A DNA stretch of 64,000 bases from Nitzschia sp. DOCU1 (taxonomy: Eukaryota > Bacillariophyta > Bacillariophyceae > Bacillariales > Bacillariaceae), in the NCBI GenBank assembly GCA_951394045.1, contig OX595994.1:1736001-1800000 (forward strand), read 5' to 3'. The translations under genes and the position numbers were made by a program. Under the pieces are notes generated by a model. It was given only the letters and a program-made list of their open reading frames with translations, made no database searches and was not told where the DNA came from. Shown piece after piece: positions 1 through 11,987 of this stretch (positions are counted from its first letter, which is position 1; every line of letters begins with the position of its first letter).

Positions 1-658
1 TCCGACTTCAACCTTGGGCCCCTTCGAGAGAATTTGCCCAATAATTGGCCCGATTTCAGCCGGCGTGAAGTACGCACGGCAAAGAGGCAAACACTCGACT
101 TCTTCTTGTTCCAAATGGGGCAACATCATAGTTTCATAGTCGACCAGCTCCTTGTGTAAGTCCGTAAGACTACCCCCTGCCTTCAAGTCCCCAACCAACT
201 TGGCAATCGCATCAATCTTCTTCAGAAGAGTGTCGTGATCGGCTGCGTACTATGATTGTGAACAGGAGGGTGATTGTGTTAGAGTTTAATTTCATGACTC
301 GTACTAGGATGTCGCTAAAATCACATATACTTGCCTTGTCAGGATACTGGAAACGAGTCGTCAAAAACGGAACCATGACATTGTCCTCGTTTTCGTGATG
401 GGCATGGATATGGACTTCGTGAGTGGCCCAAGCTTTCTTGATGCACGTGATTTCCCATTCCTTGAGGTCACCTTCGCGGTTGTTGGTGGCTTCGACGGAT
501 TCGATCAACGCTCTCATTTCTGCCCGGATGGAATGGTGGGCGTGAGTCCATCCATCCTCTTCCTTGGGATAGGGCCACTGGCTCTCCTTGTCAGGCTTGA
601 ACTCATCCTTGATCTGGTACTTGCTATCAGTGGCGTCGAAGGCGACGGCGGCGGTCAT
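1..658 (-). CDS. Hemerythrin-like protein 1 (3' end outside window)
   Basis: Two exons are visible: 658..335 and 249..1, and the gene continues off the left edge. The start is the ATG at 658 (MTAAVAFDATDS), which matches the MATKFDPT starts of the paralogs; the open frame extends upstream without support. The protein has the HHE hemerythrin layout: a first helix with HAHHSIRAEMR, a second with HEVHIHAHHENED, and in exon 2 MLPHLEQEEVECLP with the H-x3-E pair, which together would bind a di-iron centre for O2 or iron handling. The intron 334..250 (85 bp) starts with GC rather than GT (AAG/GCAAGT) and ends in ATAG; the paralogs have GT at the same site. No signal peptide is visible. Diatom hemerythrin roles are poorly known, so function beyond iron or oxygen binding is inference. 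Confidence 0.85.
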
Positions 659-1682
659 GGTTGTGTTGTTTCTGTCAGAAAATGAGCTTCGACAAAAGTC
701 TGTCGTCGGGAATTGTGAACAGTTGAGACAAGACTTTCCCACTCCATCCACTGGAAGGTGGAGTTGACACGATTCCGTTGGTATCGTTGGTCTCTGTAGT
801 ATCTTTTTTCTTGGCGAATCTTTCAAGCAGTGAGTTCAATCCGGGCAGGATTCGTCAAAAGGTTGCATACACCGGGATTCTGGGCCCAACCGTAAAATTA
901 GTACCATGTATGCGGGACGCTAATTTAAACTCTGGTAATATCCGACAGCGGCTTTCCAAGCGGAAAACTTAGGGAAAGAGAACAATGTCGGTCGTCGTCG
1001 CCTTTTGTTAAGGGCAGTAGAGTTCGCGGGAACCATGCCCGATTTAACGCTGAGAAGGAATCGTTATGCGGAAAGAACGAAGTACCACCAACGCGGTCAT
1101 CCGGCAGCAGCTGGTCCCGAAAATTCGTATCTCTGCAGCAATGACCACCATCGACTTCACGATCATCGCGGAAGCAGATGATCCTTGTCGACGCTTATGA
1201 CGGAACATTCGACAGCCATGTACGACGGTGAGGAAATAGTGCTTTGCTCCACGAGTGGGCCGTCACTGGTATGGTTTCCTGCTCTGGGAACTCCATCAAC
1301 AACTAGTCATGATATCAACAACCTCATCTGGAAGGTGACGAAAGGAGGGAGGCTTGTCCGACGGTTGACCCAATGATACTGGGAGAAATCACTAAAGGTT
1401 ACCGATCTTGCTTTTCGATCGACATGTTCAACAGCATACATGGCAAATCCATTCTCATCGTGCTGGTGATGATAACTTCCACTTTGTGAATGACAAAGTT
1501 GTCTACAGTGAATATGCCGAGCGAGAATCGATACGACCGAAACCATGCCATTTGCAACGAGTTGCAATCGACGCTTGAACTATTTTGGCTTGATCTTTAT
1601 TATTCAGAATTTATTCAACGTACAAAGTTCACCGAGCAAAGGAAGTTGACCGTGCCTACTCTGTGATTTACGATCCAGCCTA
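659..1682. other. Intergenic, no supported gene
   Basis: About 1 kb between hemerythrin genes 1 and 2. Only short open frames without recognisable domains or paralog support are present. The upstream element shared by genes 2-4 was not found in front of gene 1. Confidence 0.5.
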
Positions 1683-2694
1683 TTATGGCATGTTGGCCGG
1701 CTTGATTCCATTCTTCACAGCTTCAAGCGGAGTTACAAATTCTCTGCGGAAAAGCCTGAGGCGCCACATGAAATCAATGTACCATACAAAGAACGGAATG
1801 CCTGCCTGTCGCATGAAAACTTTGCGGAACTTTTCAGGTCCCACTTTTGCGGAGGAAAACAAAGCGCGTGAGACTGCTGTCGTTGACGCAACTTACTCAA
1901 GTAACCAGCCCCAAAACTTACTAGCATGGATGAACGATCCAAGTTCGACCTTGGGAGCGTCGGCAAGCATCTCTTGGACCTTTTCGCCGACTTCTTCGGG
2001 AGTGAAATAAGCGCGGGTCAACGGCAAACACTCAACCTCTTCCCACTCCAAGTGGGGTTTCATCATGGATTCATACAACACCAGCTCTTTGAGCAGGTTA
2101 GAGGCATTATCCCCAGCTTTCAAGATGCCGACAATCTTGGCAATGACGTCGATTTGAGTTACAATCTTGTCATGATCAGCAGTCATCTGATGTCGTTGTC
2201 AAGAAAATAAAATTCGGTGGCGGGGTCGCATGCTATGAGTTGCGATTTCCACAAATCGTGAGAGAAGTGAACCATGTACTTACCTTGTCGGGGTATCGGA
2301 ATCGCGTCTTGAAAAAAGGGGCCAGAAAATCGTCCTCGCCAGAGTGATGAAAATGGATGTGATCTTCATGGGCCTTCCAAGCTCTAGAAATGCACTTAAC
2401 CTGCCACTCTTCCAGGGCACTCTTGTTGCGGTTTTCGACTGCTTCTATGCTCTCAATCATGACCCTCATCTCGGCTCGAAGAGCGTTGTGAGCATGCACC
2501 CATCCATCCTCTTCCTTGGGATATGGCCAGGTCTGTTCCTTGTCGGGCTTGCAATTGTCTAACAATTGGTACGTCTTATCGGTGGGGTCGAATTTGGGGG
2601 CCGTGACAACGGTGTGTTTTTGCTGTTGCTGATCGCGTTTATATTTGCTTGAATCTTTTACTTCTTTCTCACCTTCTTTCTGCTCAGGTCCCAT
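1683..2694 (-). CDS. Hemerythrin-like protein 2 (canonical start codon lost)
   Basis: Exons 2694..2284, 2186..1922 and 1843..1683; introns of 97 and 78 bp have GT-AG ends and phases 0 and 1 as in the neighbours. Ligand-type motifs are HAHNALRAEMR, HEDHIHFHHSGEDD and MKPHLEWEEVECLP, and the C-terminus is the family ending KNGIKPANMP. The position equal to the paralogs' ATG (2604-2602) reads ACG. The nearest upstream in-frame ATG is 2694, giving a 278-residue protein with a Lys/Gln-rich leader, but that leader is the homolog of the paralogs' untranslated 5' flank, including the TATAAAC stretch. The gene may therefore start at ACG, use the upstream ATG, or be a young pseudogene. The rest of the frame is intact. 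Confidence 0.75.
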
Positions 2695-2982
2695 ACCAAT
2701 GTTAACATGTAGCTGCGTCGACCCTCGCTCCACGACACTACGGCCTCCCCAGCCATTTGTGCTGAATGCCGAACTAATGTCATTGAAGGACAGGAGGTAA
2801 AGTTGAGAGCACGTGAAAATTTTCATTTCTTCCATGGACGACGGGATGCTGTTCCTAATTGCCGATGACGGGTGATTCCAAGAATTGTGAGCTCGTTACA
2901 CAAATTGTTCAGTCCATCATCAAGACCGAGGCCCGGACGAGAAAGCGCCGCAACGATACATGGTGGTGGGAAGGTGTCGAAT

Positions 2983-3042
2983 GGGCGACTAACTAGTTGA
3001 AGAGGATAAGCTTGGAACAATTGGGAACGAACTGGAAGTGAA
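2983..3042 (-). promoter_or_regulatory. Upstream element shared by hemerythrin genes 2-4
   Basis: A block of about 60 bp beginning GGGCGACTAACTAGTT and ending in GGAAGTGAA recurs at 4684..4743 and 6789..6851, upstream of genes 3 and 4. Here it lies about 380 bp upstream of the ancestral start position, against 156 and 181 bp in the other two. It could be a promoter or simply residual duplication homology. Confidence 0.45.
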
Positions 3043-3590
3043 ATACGTGTTGATTTGCGCACAATAGGCACGTTCGCCATGCGAGATGATAGCAAATGTG
3101 AATGATAGATCGGCACAGTCAGACCGATGGGAGAAAATGCTTTGGCGCGCCGTGCCAAACTCTTTCAAATGATCCCGGTGAAGGCATTTTCGCCTCGCTC
3201 TTGGCTTGTCGCGCATCATGTGCCTCGTGCTTTCACTTGCAGAATTGGTGAATCACTGCTGCTAGACCACCGAAAACAAGCAACTTGTTGCATTGCCAAA
3301 CAAGAACAAGACATGTATCAATGCCCAGCAGGGCTTCAGTTGACATAAAACGATGGCGGCAGAGACACATTTGTGCTTATTGTAACGCGTTACTGCCCGA
3401 TTCGATACTTTGAAGAAATCATTATTCAGACGTTTCATCGGTAAATTTTGATTTGATTCGATCTATCAGTCATTATTTATGCTACGTCCAAGGTTCACAG
3501 AGATTCACAAACACGGCGAATGCATTTTTCTTGCCTTGTCGCTGGAAGTTAACCCTTCCTTCTCTATCCACACCGTGCCTATACCGCCGC

Positions 3591-4528
3591 CTATGCCATG
3601 TTGGCCGGCTTGATTCCATTCTTCACAGCTTCAAGCGGAGCTACGAATTCCCTGTTGAAATGTTTGAGGCGCCACATGAAATCGATGTACCAGACGAAGA
3701 ACGGAATACCTTCCTGTCGCATGAAAATCTTGCGGAATTTATCAGGTCCCACTGTCGCGGAGGAAAAGAAGGCGCGCATGAGAGATTTATTGTCGTTGGC
3801 GCAAGTTACTCACACTACCAGCCAGGCCAAAAAAGCAAATAACTTACTGGCATGGATGAACGATCCAAGTTCGGCTTTGGGAGACTTCGCAAGCATCTCT
3901 TGGACTTTTTTGCCGACTTCTTCGGGAGTGAAATAAGCGCGGGTCAACGGCAAACACTCAACCTCTTCCCACTCCAAGTGAGGCTTCACCATGGTTTCGT
4001 ACGTTACGAGTTCTTTGAGCAGTCTGGAGGCCTTATCTCCAGCTTTCAAGCGGCCAACAATCTTGGCAATAAGGTCGATTTGAGTTACAATCTTGTCGTG
4101 ATCGGCAGCCATCTGATGTCGTTGTCAAGAAAATAAAATTCGGTGGCGGGGGCGAATGCTATGAGTTGCGATTTCCACAAATCTTGAGAGAAGTGAACCA
4201 TGTAGCTTACCTTGTCGGGACCCTGGAAACGAGTCCTGAAGTATGGAGCCATAATATCGTCCTCACCAGTGTGATGAGCATGTATGTGTTCTTCATGAGC
4301 CTTCCAGGCTTTTGCGATGCACTTGACCTGCCACTCTTCCAACGCGTTGTTACGGCTGTCGACTGCTTGAATGGCCTCAATCATGGCTCGCATCTCGGCT
4401 CGAAGGGCGTTGTGAGAATGCACCCACCCATCCTCTTCCTTGGGATATGGCCAGGTCTGTTCCTTATCGGGCTTGAACTTGTCCGACAATTGGTACTTTT
4501 TGTTGGTAGGGTCGAATTTGGTGGCCAT
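3591..4528 (-). CDS. Hemerythrin-like protein 3
   Basis: Exons 4528..4211, 4112..3848 and 3751..3591 give 247 residues. Introns of 98 and 96 bp have GT-AG ends; the second acceptor follows a pyrimidine-rich tract (CTTCTTTTCCTCCGCGACAG). The start MATKFDPTNKKYQ is preceded by an in-frame stop, so it is firm. Motifs HSHNALRAEMR, HEEHIHAHHTGEDD and VKPHLEWEEVECLP supply the His/Glu ligands of an HHE four-helix fold. The conserved C-terminal segment IPFFVWYIDFMWRLK is aromatic and fairly hydrophobic, which is unusual for a soluble hemerythrin and could contact a membrane or partner. This gene and gene 4 are the best preserved copies. Tandem origin is clear from shared exon sizes (318, 265, 161 bp) and flanks. 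Confidence 0.9.
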
Positions 4529-4683
4529 GGTGACGGTGACTTTTTGCTGTTTCTAGTCGAGTTTATATTTGCTTGATTTTGAAATTGTGAGCTGGAAATG
4601 TTTCAATCCGTTGTCATCACCAAGACCGACGCTCGAGACGAAGCGGCGTAGAAATGGTACATACTCGTGGGCTGGTGTCGGGT

Positions 4684-4743
4684 GGGCGACTAACTAGTTC
4701 GAGAAGATTCCCTTGGAACAATCGGGAACGACCTGAAAGTGAA
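4684..4743 (-). promoter_or_regulatory. Shared upstream element, hemerythrin gene 3
   Basis: Second copy of the block described at 2983, 156 bp upstream of the ATG at 4528. A TATAAAC stretch also lies 33-39 bp upstream of the ATG (4567..4561), and is conserved at the same distance in gene 4 (6646..6640). Confidence 0.45.
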
Positions 4744-5655
4744 TTGGGCGCACTATAAAAAAGTTCCGTATGCGGAGACGATAGCCAAATGTGAATGATA
4801 ATTTCTGCACAGAGAAGATCGATTTTGCGCCATGCTCATTTCTCAATCGCTCTTTGCATTCCCGCCCCGCTCGCCATGAATTCCTTGTTGTTCCTTGCTC
4901 GGCTTGTTGCGCTCGCAAGATGACGGCAGCATATGCCTTGTAACTTATTGTGCAGAGTTAGTGAAGATTTCATTATAGCCCTCACCGTTTATAGTTGCGA
5001 ATTCGTTCTCTTCTTGGCTTCGTTGGAAAAAGCGGCTACAAGTAATCTTGTCGGAATTCGCTTGCGTGGACGGCGCTTGTAAGAAGAGTTCTTGCCTGCA
5101 TTACTGCCATCACCATACCTACTATCGTATAGTTACAGCCAACATCGAGGACTATCCAGTTACCAACTACCTTACCCTTGACGATCAAGGATCCTCGAGG
5201 AAATTTTCGCACGCCGCTGGAGCGAGGATACTCTCGTTTGACGCCGCGTTTACCAGCAGCATCACCTGTTTACAAATCATCTACGCCACGGAGAGATGAT
5301 TGATGAGTCGTTGCTGTAGGGTTGCAATCGTCAAGCGTGTTTCCTCTCGCTACCAAGGAAAACTGAAAGCAGATTTTGTCAAAAACACCTAACATGGAAC
5401 TGGAAAGCAGTTGTGCTGTGCTCCGCCCGAACAACGGCTCGGAGGATGCTGTGGGGCATCATGACGACGGCACCAAATGAAGCCCCAGTCGAAGTCTGCC
5501 ATTAAAATACGAAGACGAAAGATCGACACCTGATCTTCTGGTTTATCCTATTATCCATTACCTATTCGAAATACGAAGTAAAACAAGCAGAGGAGGAACA
5601 AGAAGTTTACCCTGAGGACTTCCTCGTCGCTGCCGCCGATAGTCGTATATCCTGC
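4744..5655. other. Intergenic, no supported gene
   Basis: About 0.9 kb between the promoter region of hemerythrin gene 3 and the 3' end of gene 4. A plus-strand frame at 5048..5299 has a Cys/His-rich start but no other support. Nothing else was recognised. Confidence 0.5.
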
Positions 5656-6608
5656 CTACGCCATGTTGGCCGGCTTGATTCCGTTCTTCACAGCTTCAAG
5701 TGGAGCTACGAATTCCCTGTTGAAATGTTTGAGGCGCCACATGAAATCAATGTACCAGACAAAGAACGGAATGCCTTCTTTTCGCATGATATCCTTGCGG
5801 AATTTATCAGGTCCGACTGTCGCCGACGAGGATGAAGAAGCGAAGAAGGCGCGCATGAGATTTGTTGTTATTCCACCAGCCAGCCCCAAAAGCAAATGAC
5901 TTACTGCAGTGGATGAACGATCCAATTTCGATCTTTGTCGCCTTCATCATTATCTCTCCGATCTTTTGGCCGACTTCTTTAGGAGTGAAGTAAGCACGCA
6001 TCAACGGCAAACACACGACCTCTTCCCACTCCAAGTGTGGTTTCATCATGGTTTCGTACGTCACGAGCTCCTTGAGCAAGTTCGAAGCATTGTCTCCAGC
6101 TTTCAAGTTGCCAACAATCTTGGTAATGACGTCGAGTTGCGCCACAAGTCCGTCATGATCAGCAGTCATCTGAAGTTTTTGTTGTCGAATAGTACGAATG
6201 GAATTCCGCGACGAGGGCCGGGAATGCTCCTGTGAGTTGCGATTTCAACAAATCTTTGAAGAGGTCGTCGACCATCATCATGCATCTTACCTTTTCAGGA
6301 GATTCGAACCGAGTCTTGAAATATGGAGCCAGAATATCGTCCTCGTTGGTGTGATGAGAATGGATGTGTTCTTCATGACCCTTCCAAGCTTTGCAGATGC
6401 ACTTAACCTGCCACTCTTCCAAGGCGCTCTTGCGATTTTCGACTGCTTGAATGGACTCAACCATAGTTCTCATCTCGGCTCGAATAGAGTTGTGAGCATG
6501 CACCCACCCATCCTCTTCCTTGGGATATGGCCAGGTGTTTTCCTTGTCGGGCTTGAACTTGTCCGACAATTGGTACTTTTTGTCGGTGGGATCAAACTTT
6601 GTGGCCAT
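5656..6608 (-). CDS. Hemerythrin-like protein 4
   Basis: Exons 6608..6291, 6169..5905 and 5816..5656 give 247 residues, with exon lengths identical to gene 3 and introns of 121 and 88 bp. The start is MATKFDPTDKKYQ. Ligand-type motifs are HAHNSIRAEMR, HEEHIHSHHTNEDD and MKPHLEWEEVVCLP; the Glu-Cys of the other copies is Val-Cys here. The C-terminus is again KNGIKPANMA after the hydrophobic FFVWYIDFMW segment. Two upstream signals (TATAAAC at about -33 and the GGGCGACTAAC block at about -181) are shared with gene 3, suggesting common regulation. An HHE di-iron protein is well supported; its physiological role is not. Confidence 0.9.
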
Positions 6609-6788
6609 GATGATGGTGATGTTTTGCTGTTGCCGATCGGTTTATAGTTGCTTGGTTTTTGAAATTGTGAGCTCTTTTCTTCTGAAATGCTTCAATCCAT
6701 CATCATCAACAAGACGGAGGACCCCCGACGAAACAGCAATGTGGAAACAGCACTGCATGATGTTCGTGGTGGTGGGAAGGCGACTAGT

Positions 6789-6851
6789 GGGCGACTAACT
6801 AGTTGGAGAAGAGGATTACCTTGGAACAGTCGGGAATGACCTGAAAGTGAA
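6789..6851 (-). promoter_or_regulatory. Shared upstream element, hemerythrin gene 4
   Basis: Third copy of the block described at 2983, running from GGGCGACTAACTAGTT to TGAAAGTGAA, 181 bp upstream of the ATG at 6608. Confidence 0.45.
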
Positions 6852-7689
6852 GTCTGCATTGATGGGCTCCTCGCGAAAAATCTGTTAGGTGTGCGAGATG
6901 GCTGGAACTGTGAATACTAGGTGCACATTCAACGCACGATATAAAATATTTTATACGGTCTTTGGGGTTTCGCCTCGCGCGCAAAGGATTTCATCTTCGT
7001 TCGTGCTTGGCTTGTCGCGCTTACAAGCCGACGTCATCATAAGCCCATAGCCTCAATCTCACTTAGTTGTTGATGCTCTTATTATCGCCCTTCTTGATTC
7101 TAATTGCGATTTGGTAGGGAAAGCAGCGAAAATTGAGAATCTCTTTTCTTTCGCTGATTGCTCTGGCTGCACGATAGAATTACTCGAGATGATCTTGAAT
7201 GATGATCCATGCCGAGAAGGAAAGACACAAGTTCGTAGCTTCTAGCTAGCAGCTAACGCACCATTCGGAAGGTGTCCCACGAATGAGTATGTAATGGAGG
7301 ATTGATGACTTAGTATGGTTGCAAACGTAAACGTTTGTTGCCGAATAAGCGGACATGGGAATTAAAAACAGTTTGAACGCCCCACCCTTGCTAGAAAGAT
7401 GAAACCCCGCAGATTCTTCCCTTGCCAAAAAAAACAGAATACGTTTCAACGTTCAAATGACTATGGTCTACTTGAAACGATAGCGACTAATGCGTTTCCG
7501 TTCGGAGTCCTTCGTCCAACGACGAGAGTTGTCAAAGGCTATGGGTCTCACCGGTTGCGGCTTTTGCTTGTGCTGCCACGCTCGACCAATCGAAATACGG
7601 AAGTCGTCGTATCGCCGAACTAATAATACATTGAACTAGTAACATTGTGCTCCGAAGGGCTTGGACTGGCATGAAACGACGGCGGCATT
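6852..7689. other. Intergenic, no supported gene
   Basis: Separates the hemerythrin cluster from the DUF6824 gene. Short open frames exist on both strands, but none has a domain, signal peptide or paralog in the window. Confidence 0.5.
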
Positions 7690-9522
7690 CTAGTCACGGT
7701 CAGGGTCCTCAAAGACTTTTCCAAACGACATATTTCCATCCGATTCGTGTAGATTTGGATCACCGAACGTAGCATAGCTCATATTTGCAGCCTCTGATAA
7801 TCGCATTTCGCTGCCCGTTCCGGTACCAATCGTGTTCACGCTCATCTCCAGGTTGTTCGGATCCCAGTTATTTCCATTGCTAGATCGCTCCTTCAGCTTT
7901 TCTCGGGCTGGGTGGTGCAGGTCCCCACCCGACTTGTCAGCACCAGATATTCGCAGGGAACTGTCAAAGACCGAACTCAAATTGCCCTCTTCGTTCATAT
8001 CTCCGATCGACAAGCTCATGGCCGACAAGTGAGCCGAGGAACCATTGCCATCTACCTTTCTCTTTGTGGACTGAGGGGATGCCGCCCCAAACAACTTGTC
8101 CATCTTTATACTGTCCTCACGTTTAATTAACGAAGGCGGCGGCATCCTCCTCGGATTGTGGCCAGGAAGCGTGTCTACCCGCACAGGCTTGTGTTGGTCT
8201 GGTTGTCTCATTGGCACCTGATAATCTGCTTGGCCCGAGTTGCGATGTCTAGGAGTGTCTGATTGAACCGGTGCTGGTGGCGGCATGGTGTCGATCGATC
8301 GAGGATCGAACTGAGCAGTATGGGAACTTTGAAACATGTGGCCAGAATTCATATTTCCAGAGTTCATGTTTCCTGAATTCATACTGCCCACGTGCATACT
8401 CTGTGTGACCATGTTGATAGGATTGCCCATGTTCGAGTTGGCCATACTCTGGCGTTGCAAATTCTGTAGCTTGTTCTGAAGCATCTGAAGTTCCGCAAAG
8501 TCAGCTTGGTTTTGCTGCTGATGTTGTTGCTGTTGCAACTGTTGGCTGAGTTGATTCATGGCGACTTGCTGGGCATTCATTTGATTTTGAAGCTGGATCT
8601 GCTGTGGGCTCATCAGGCCTTGTCCCATATTACTTCCAAAGCTATTACCCATTTGTGAATTCATCATCATGGCGGCCTGTTGCTGTGCGGTGATCTGGCT
8701 CAGACTGTCGAACTGAGTCTGCAATGGGGGCCCAGGAAGGGCCGAAGGATCGACCATTCGTCCCATCCTACCAAGAGGCGTCCGCCCTGAAAACTGACCC
8801 ATATCTGGCGATAGTTGCCCAAGCAACAGCCCGGGAGAAATTATACCAGGCGACCCAAGCCTAGGAGACGCTAAAAGGCCATTTCGAGTCATCTGGGGCG
8901 ATTGCAACCCTGAACTGCCCATAAATTGATGAAGTGGCATGTCGCCTGTAAAGCTAGGAGGAGCAGACCCCCTTCGATTCATCATGTCCTGCAGTAGTTA
9001 AGATAGTAAGGAAAGAGTTATGAAGTGAGCTGAAGAGGTGCAAGGGCAATTCCTGAAGTCACTTATCACCCATGGGGGTAGATAGAGGAAAAATAAAATT
9101 CCGGTCTACGCGCGTAGAGCTCCACGTACCTTTTGTACTGCGATGCGCGGGTTATCATCATCGCTCTCATCACCGCTATCTCCCGACATCTCCTTCATGA
9201 TCTCCGGTGCTCCTTCTCGCAAGGCTTGTCTCGTTTTGTCCAAAGCCTTCTTCTCTCCAATATCATACCAAAGCTTCGTTTGAGCATCTTGCTTCAGGAA
9301 GCGACCTGGGGGATCTCGGGCCTTAATTTCATCCACAATCATCTTGGAAAACTTGCCCTTTTGGGGCTTAGGGCACCGAACATATTCCAGCTTGTGTTTA
9401 CGAACTAACGCCCGAAAGTGCTCGTTTCCGGCATGGTAGTTTACAAAGTTGCCCCTCCCTGATAACACATCGTGTTCGTGGGGGGTGATAATCTCCGAAG
9501 GTTTCTGGTTTCCCGACATCAT
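7690..9522 (-). CDS. DUF6824 domain protein, probable nuclear regulator
   Basis: Two exons, 9522..9130 and 8988..7690, joined across a 141-bp GT-AG intron (AAAAG/GTACGT ... CTGCAG/GACATG) in phase 0, give 563 residues. Residues about 10-105 match the diatom-expanded DUF6824 family: HDVLSGRGNFVN near the start, then DPPGRFLKQD, LWYDIGEKKALDKT and QALREGAPE. The rest is low-complexity: a Gln/Asn/Met-rich stretch around residues 240-330, repeated MNSGN units, and Ser/Pro/Gly-rich sequence resembling a transcriptional activation region. The family is widespread in diatoms and is thought to be DNA- or chromatin-associated, but I know of no proven activity; regulator is an inference. Exon 2 alone would start at an internal Met and miss the domain. 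Confidence 0.85.
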
Positions 9523-11523
9523 CGACGAGACATTAGCACATCATGAGGAAAGCTCCTTGTGACCACTTGGAGGGTCTTTTTTGGATGTGGGGGAGCGTTG
9601 TATTATCGCGGTAGCAGCAGCGCCCGCGCTTCTTTTGCATGGCGTGCCGCAGCGAATTTGATAGTAGCGCGTTGTTGGACACGGGCTTCCGTTGCGAGAG
9701 AGAGATCGATTGAGTCATCTAGGAAGACGTAGAGGCGTCCGAGTATCGTATAAGATTTTTCAGTACGTGTTATACCGTTATTACTACTTAAGTAATATGT
9801 AGAGGAGATGGATCAGAATAATTACGAGCTCTTACTACTGAGAACTGCCATAGAGGAGAGTCGCGCGCTAAATTTTACGTGTATCTCAATCACACAAAAA
9901 CATGAACGACAACTCATCTCGTCATCATTATTATTATGGACTGCCATCTTGGTTTGAATGTAAGACGATAAATTGCTCTGCTTGTAGTGTTTATTAGAGG
10001 AGGATAGCCATGTGCATTCGGGCCAAATACTCCCTCCCTGCCAGCTATCTACTACAAGACCAAAGGCATGATCGTTTCCTCCAATGACCACCAATGCGCT
10101 GAGTCAAGTCCAGTCAACATAAAAGTTGGCGGCGGGAAAAAGTGTTTTAATCTGAACAACTATTGGGTTATACCGAAGGTAAGCGTGCTGGGTCATATTC
10201 AGTAGTGGGATTAAGGTGGATGGAATCGCTCACCACTCGTTTACTCACTGCGTTTCTTGTCCTGGCTATTATAGGAAGATGCACAAATCACCGTCAAGAA
10301 TATTGCACCACCCAACAACAATCATCCAGCAATTGAAGAAGATCAGAAAGATGGCGACCAGGACGAAGGTAGTAGTCCTCATTTATATTCCTCCAGCAGC
10401 AGGGAAACAGAAATGCCGCAACAAGCAACGACAAGGGATTTATTCAGCATGTCAAAATACTGTTCAGCACAATCCCTACTTGGAAGATTTACAATTTCAA
10501 AAGAATTGGAGAGCAATGATAAGGGGCGCGAAGGAACAATAAATCCATTGTAAAGGAAGGAATGAACGAATGAAGAACAAGTAGAAAGAATGGGGAAGGA
10601 ATCAAACAAGGTTGGGTGGTGCTGGTGGAGTCCAGAGAACGATGGACGAGGACAACCACCAGCAGGATTACAGCCAGTAACAAAGAACTCTAGCTTTTTT
10701 GTTTTTACTGGTCAACTAGCTACTCTAGATTATTCTTAGAATGGAGGCGCAGCTGCCATTTGTACTGCCTATAGGGTCGGACGCGTTCGTTGTCTTGCTT
10801 TCTTGCAGTATCGTAGAGGGGATGCTTCTTGCACATCGCCGCCGTGCACAAGGAGAAATAGTGGGTGGTTTGCTTCTAGCAGCAGCGGCGGTGACTTCGT
10901 AGAAATAGTGGTGCCGACGATTTCATAGTGTCATAGCGGCAGCTTCGGCGGCGGCGTAGCCATGTTCGCATGAGTCGTATCCTATTCGTGGCAGTCGTAC
11001 CAAGCGGCCGGCCGGGCCAAAGGGGAATCCCACGTCGATATAATTTTTGTCTTGCCATTGATTATATCATGCGGGGAGTACCTCGAGGACTCCAAAAATT
11101 CCCATGAGATTTGCTAGGCGGAACTCCCTCCTGGGATCCTTGCAAAATATATGATTTTCTTATATCGTTCGCTGGGTCTACGTCAGAAACATATGTACAG
11201 GCCTATATGATGCAGGACTAAGTCGTCTTCGGTCCCACATTTTTCCAAGGGGAGCTAAAAGTTACTATGTCTGGTGTGTGTTCCAAAGAACATCGGTGTC
11301 CTTAAATCTGGCAATATTCTCTGTAGGATTGGTATGTAGCAAACGATTTTAAATAGCCTTCGCTTCCTTCAACAACGGATTTTTGCGAAGGAAGACATAA
11401 CAAGGCTTATCTTATGAGCTTATTTAAGTTGCACATTCCCTTCTTTCCTCCTGTGTTATTTATAGAGAACGACGTTCGTATGTTCGTTAGAATATCAAAC
11501 ACGAAGCCAAATGCCGGTTGGGA
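9523..11523. other. Intergenic spacer before the tandem array
   Basis: Two kilobases without a recognisable coding region. Small frames (for example 10216..10542) have biased but unconvincing composition. It includes short runs of GGCGGC/CAGCAG-type sequence near 10.85-10.95 kb. No mobile element end or RNA gene was recognised. Confidence 0.5.
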
Positions 11524-11987
11524 TGGATCTTCGCCTTTTTCCGGTCACCGCGCGATATTCTACATGGTATTTGTCGTCCAGTTTGGCCGGAAAAAGTCAA
11601 AAGAGACTTGGCCCCCAAGCCCGCCTTTTTCCAAGAAAATCGCGCGGGATTATTTTTCAGCCAAAGATCTTTCAGTTTTGTCGGCCATCCGGGACGATAA
11701 AATCACGCGCGCATATTGCGCCGTACTGATTGTACACCTCTACCGGCCACGCTTTCATTTCCTCAGAAGATCGTCTACCGAGACCGCCGACAATGACAAA
11801 GATTCGAGCCTCCCGCCCCATCACAATGCCGGATCATAACCACCACAGCAGCAAGGAAAACGAATGGAAGCAACTAAAAAAAGGCTCATCGCAAGCCATA
11901 TTTAATTTGGACTACCGGTAGTTCAGGTCTCTTGCTCCGAGACATCGTCACAGAACAGGCCGCCCATGGCACTGCTGCCATTCCGGA

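Noticed and set aside
3598..3936. Plus-strand frames starting MLAGLIPFFTASSG over hemerythrin 3' exons (also 1663..2010 and 5663..5899)
   Set aside because: They are antisense readings of the conserved C-terminal exons; their similarity to each other follows from the paralogy of the minus-strand genes.
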